Origin: Thamnaconus septentrionalis
Lineage: Eukaryota > Chordata > Actinopteri > Tetraodontiformes > Monacanthidae
Direction of reading: 5' to 3'
DNA: 64,000 nucleotides
Assembly (NCBI GenBank): GCA_009823395.1
Contig: CM020502.1
Coordinates: forward strand, 26,290,944-26,354,943
Shown in pieces: positions 62,460-64,000 of this stretch; position 1 is the stretch's first letter, and every line of letters begins with the position of its first letter. A model generated the notes under the pieces. The model saw nothing but the letters and a program-made list of their open reading frames with translations. It was not told the DNA's origin and did no database searches. The position numbers were made by a program, and so were the translations under genes.

Positions 62460-62908
62460 GCTGCGTTTACATCCCAGTTTTTTGCTAAATAAAAGTGATA
62501 TTTCTAACACCGGACGCCGGACAAGATTTACGAGAATTAAATTTCAATTACTTTTGCATTTGTTCGTTTACGCTTGTTTGCTGTCAAGAATGGTTGTTAT
62601 ATTTTTCTCTTTGATTACTTGGAAAAGATATTCTGTCTCCTCCTCCGTCCAAACAAAACACACCATTTTCACTTGAAATGAACTGGTCACGTGACCCCAT
62701 ACGTCACATCCGGTGACGTGTAAATGCGGAAACAGTGTTCCAATGACACTTTTGCGATATATGGATACATCTGGAAAAACCACCTCATGAGAGAGTCAAA
62801 ACCTTTCAGCCATATTTAAGAGGTTTTTCCAAGTTGAGGTGTTTCCATGACCAGTTTTTTATTGCGATTTTTAGGTTTTGCGTAATTCTAGTAGTCTTGG
62901 AAACACAG

Positions 62909-62909
<1 letters not shown>
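62460..62909 (+). mobile_element. Inverted-repeat nonautonomous element, copy C
   Basis: The ends are GCTGCGTTTACA and TTGGAAACACAGC. The interior shares GCTGTCAAGAATGGTTGTTA and ATTTTTCTCTTTGATTACTT with copy A, then GGTCACGTGACC and CACCTCATGAGAG. A (TG)n tract starts immediately at the right terminus. Confidence 0.75.

Positions 62910-62950
<41 letters not shown>
62910..62950 (+). repeat. (TG)n microsatellite abutting element copy C
   Basis: TG run of about 20 units beginning at the last base of the element. Confidence 0.95.
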
Positions 62951-62952
<2 letters not shown>

Positions 62953-63129
62953 TGTTTTCAGATCTCGCCGTCATATGATTTTTTTTCCTTTCAGATGTCA
63001 GATGGTTCATGCACTTCCAGTATTTTCCCAGTTTCTCCTGCAGTCCTCACGCTCTCCTCCTGGAAGCCCCTTCCGGCCACTCGGAGACCATCTTCAGCTC
63101 GCCACGGAAGCCTGGCAGCGGTTGTAGAG

Positions 63130-63505
63130 GTTTTTTTGAGTGATGGCATCTGCGGGTGCTTAATGAGAGCCGAGTACGGGCCAATTATGCTAATTAATTG
63201 GGATTACAGCAAGCGCCTCTCCTGCCGCAGCCCCGTCTACCACGTCTAAATGGATCCTTTCCTGGCGAAATTCACAGCCCCGATCGTCTCAATTACTTGC
63301 CGCCGCTCGGCGAGGAGAGGACGGCCTTTCCTAATTAGCTGGACGCCGCTTGAAAGAAACATTCTTTTTGGGGATTTTTATGTTTTCCCTATTATTGGTA
63401 GGCAGAGAGGTTTTGCTTTTAACAAGAGGGCTTTAAAGATCCTTCACTCGCTTGACTTTGTGTTGGAAATTAGAGGCTCGGCTCACGTTCGGAGGTACAG
63501 CTGAG
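63130..63505. promoter_or_regulatory. Candidate conserved noncoding element
   Basis: A repeat-free block with several homeodomain-type sites (GCTAATTAATTGGG near 63189, CTCAATTACTTG near 63287, CCTAATTAGCTGG near 63330) and balanced composition, set between repeat-rich and CT-rich flanks. This is the sort of sequence that is often deeply conserved in introns of neural genes. It also carries an 84-codon frame with no recognisable domain. No alignment is available, so this is inference. Confidence 0.3.
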
Positions 63506-63931
63506 TAACTGGGAGGAGAAAGAGGAAGAGGAGAAGGTGGGAGGAGCACCTGTCCTCACCTCACCTCCGTCCAGATCCCCCTTCCCCTCCACCGCCTCCA
63601 GAGACCTTGGCCTGTCTGGGTTTACGGCGTCGAGCATCGGTGACACGTCCAGATCTTTGCTGCCGCTCGGCCCACTTCAATATTTATGAGACAAAAATTG
63701 TACCAAGAGTAAAAAAAAAAAAGTCATAAAAAAAAAAAAATAGAACGCAGCTTAATTTAATAGCGCGCCTTCCTTGTCCCCCTCAATTTATTCTCCCTCT
63801 GCCACCTCCGCTGTGCTCGGCCAACCGGACCGGCCCAGTCTTTTTTTTTTTTTCCTTTTTTTCTCCCTCCTACTCTTGCTGCAGTTTTGCGTCCCTTTCT
63901 CCTTTTCCGGTCTGGTGTATCACATCAAATT

Positions 63932-63934
<3 letters not shown>

Positions 63935-63981
<47 letters not shown>
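63935..63981 (+). repeat. (CA)n microsatellite
   Basis: CA run of about 23 units followed by poly-A at the window end. Confidence 0.96.
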
Positions 63982-63986
<5 letters not shown>

Positions 63987-64000
63987 AAAAACCAGGCCAG

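Overview
The window is eukaryotic nuclear DNA, almost certainly from a ray-finned (teleost) fish. The evidence is spliced exons of a vertebrate MAGUK gene with GT/AG splice sites, tRNA-derived SINEs and MITE-like elements of the kinds common in fish, and very many (GT/CA)n microsatellites. There is no prokaryotic gene organisation: no operons, no ribosome binding sites and no CRISPR array.

Layout. Positions 1 to about 10,950 are noncoding sequence upstream of a gene. A CpG-rich promoter and 5' UTR lie at about 10,960-11,265. They are followed by the first coding exon (11,266-11,572) and second coding exon (52,613-52,729) of a MAGI-family scaffold gene, best matched to MAGI2. Intron 1 is about 41.0 kb. 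The rest, 52,730-64,000, is the start of intron 2; the third coding exon is not in the window. The intron holds repeats, microsatellites and stretches of unique mixed-composition DNA that look like candidate regulatory elements.

The most notable locus is nested in magi2 intron 1, on the same strand. At 29,904-30,305 is a 133-codon ORF with a strong Kozak start and a TATA-like box about 100 bp upstream. At 31,827-33,569 is a long uninterrupted frame of about 580 codons; its first well-placed ATG is at 31,938 and gives 543 aa. The two share an N-terminal block ending in a conserved IRFDFSD motif, so they are tandem paralogues. The longer one then carries five degenerate repeats of about 46-67 residues, each marked by a serine/aspartate motif close to DSLDSESVDSGEF, followed by a probable amphipathic helical segment and a strongly basic C-terminus. 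I do not recognise this family. It is the best candidate here for an undescribed gene.

Repeats of interest are: a three-copy inverted-repeat element family (8,145-8,611; 54,789-55,337; 62,460-62,909), one copy of which holds a perfect 19-bp-arm hairpin; a SINE at 26,710-27,047 with a 12-bp target-site duplication; a minus-strand tRNA-derived SINE at about 52,219-52,441; MITE-like elements at 13,861-14,128 and about 22,439-22,902; a small dispersed repeat seen four times; a (TA) run of about 336 bp; and (GT)n tracts up to 114 bp or more. Most apparent long reading frames in the window are by-products of these simple repeats and are not annotated as genes.
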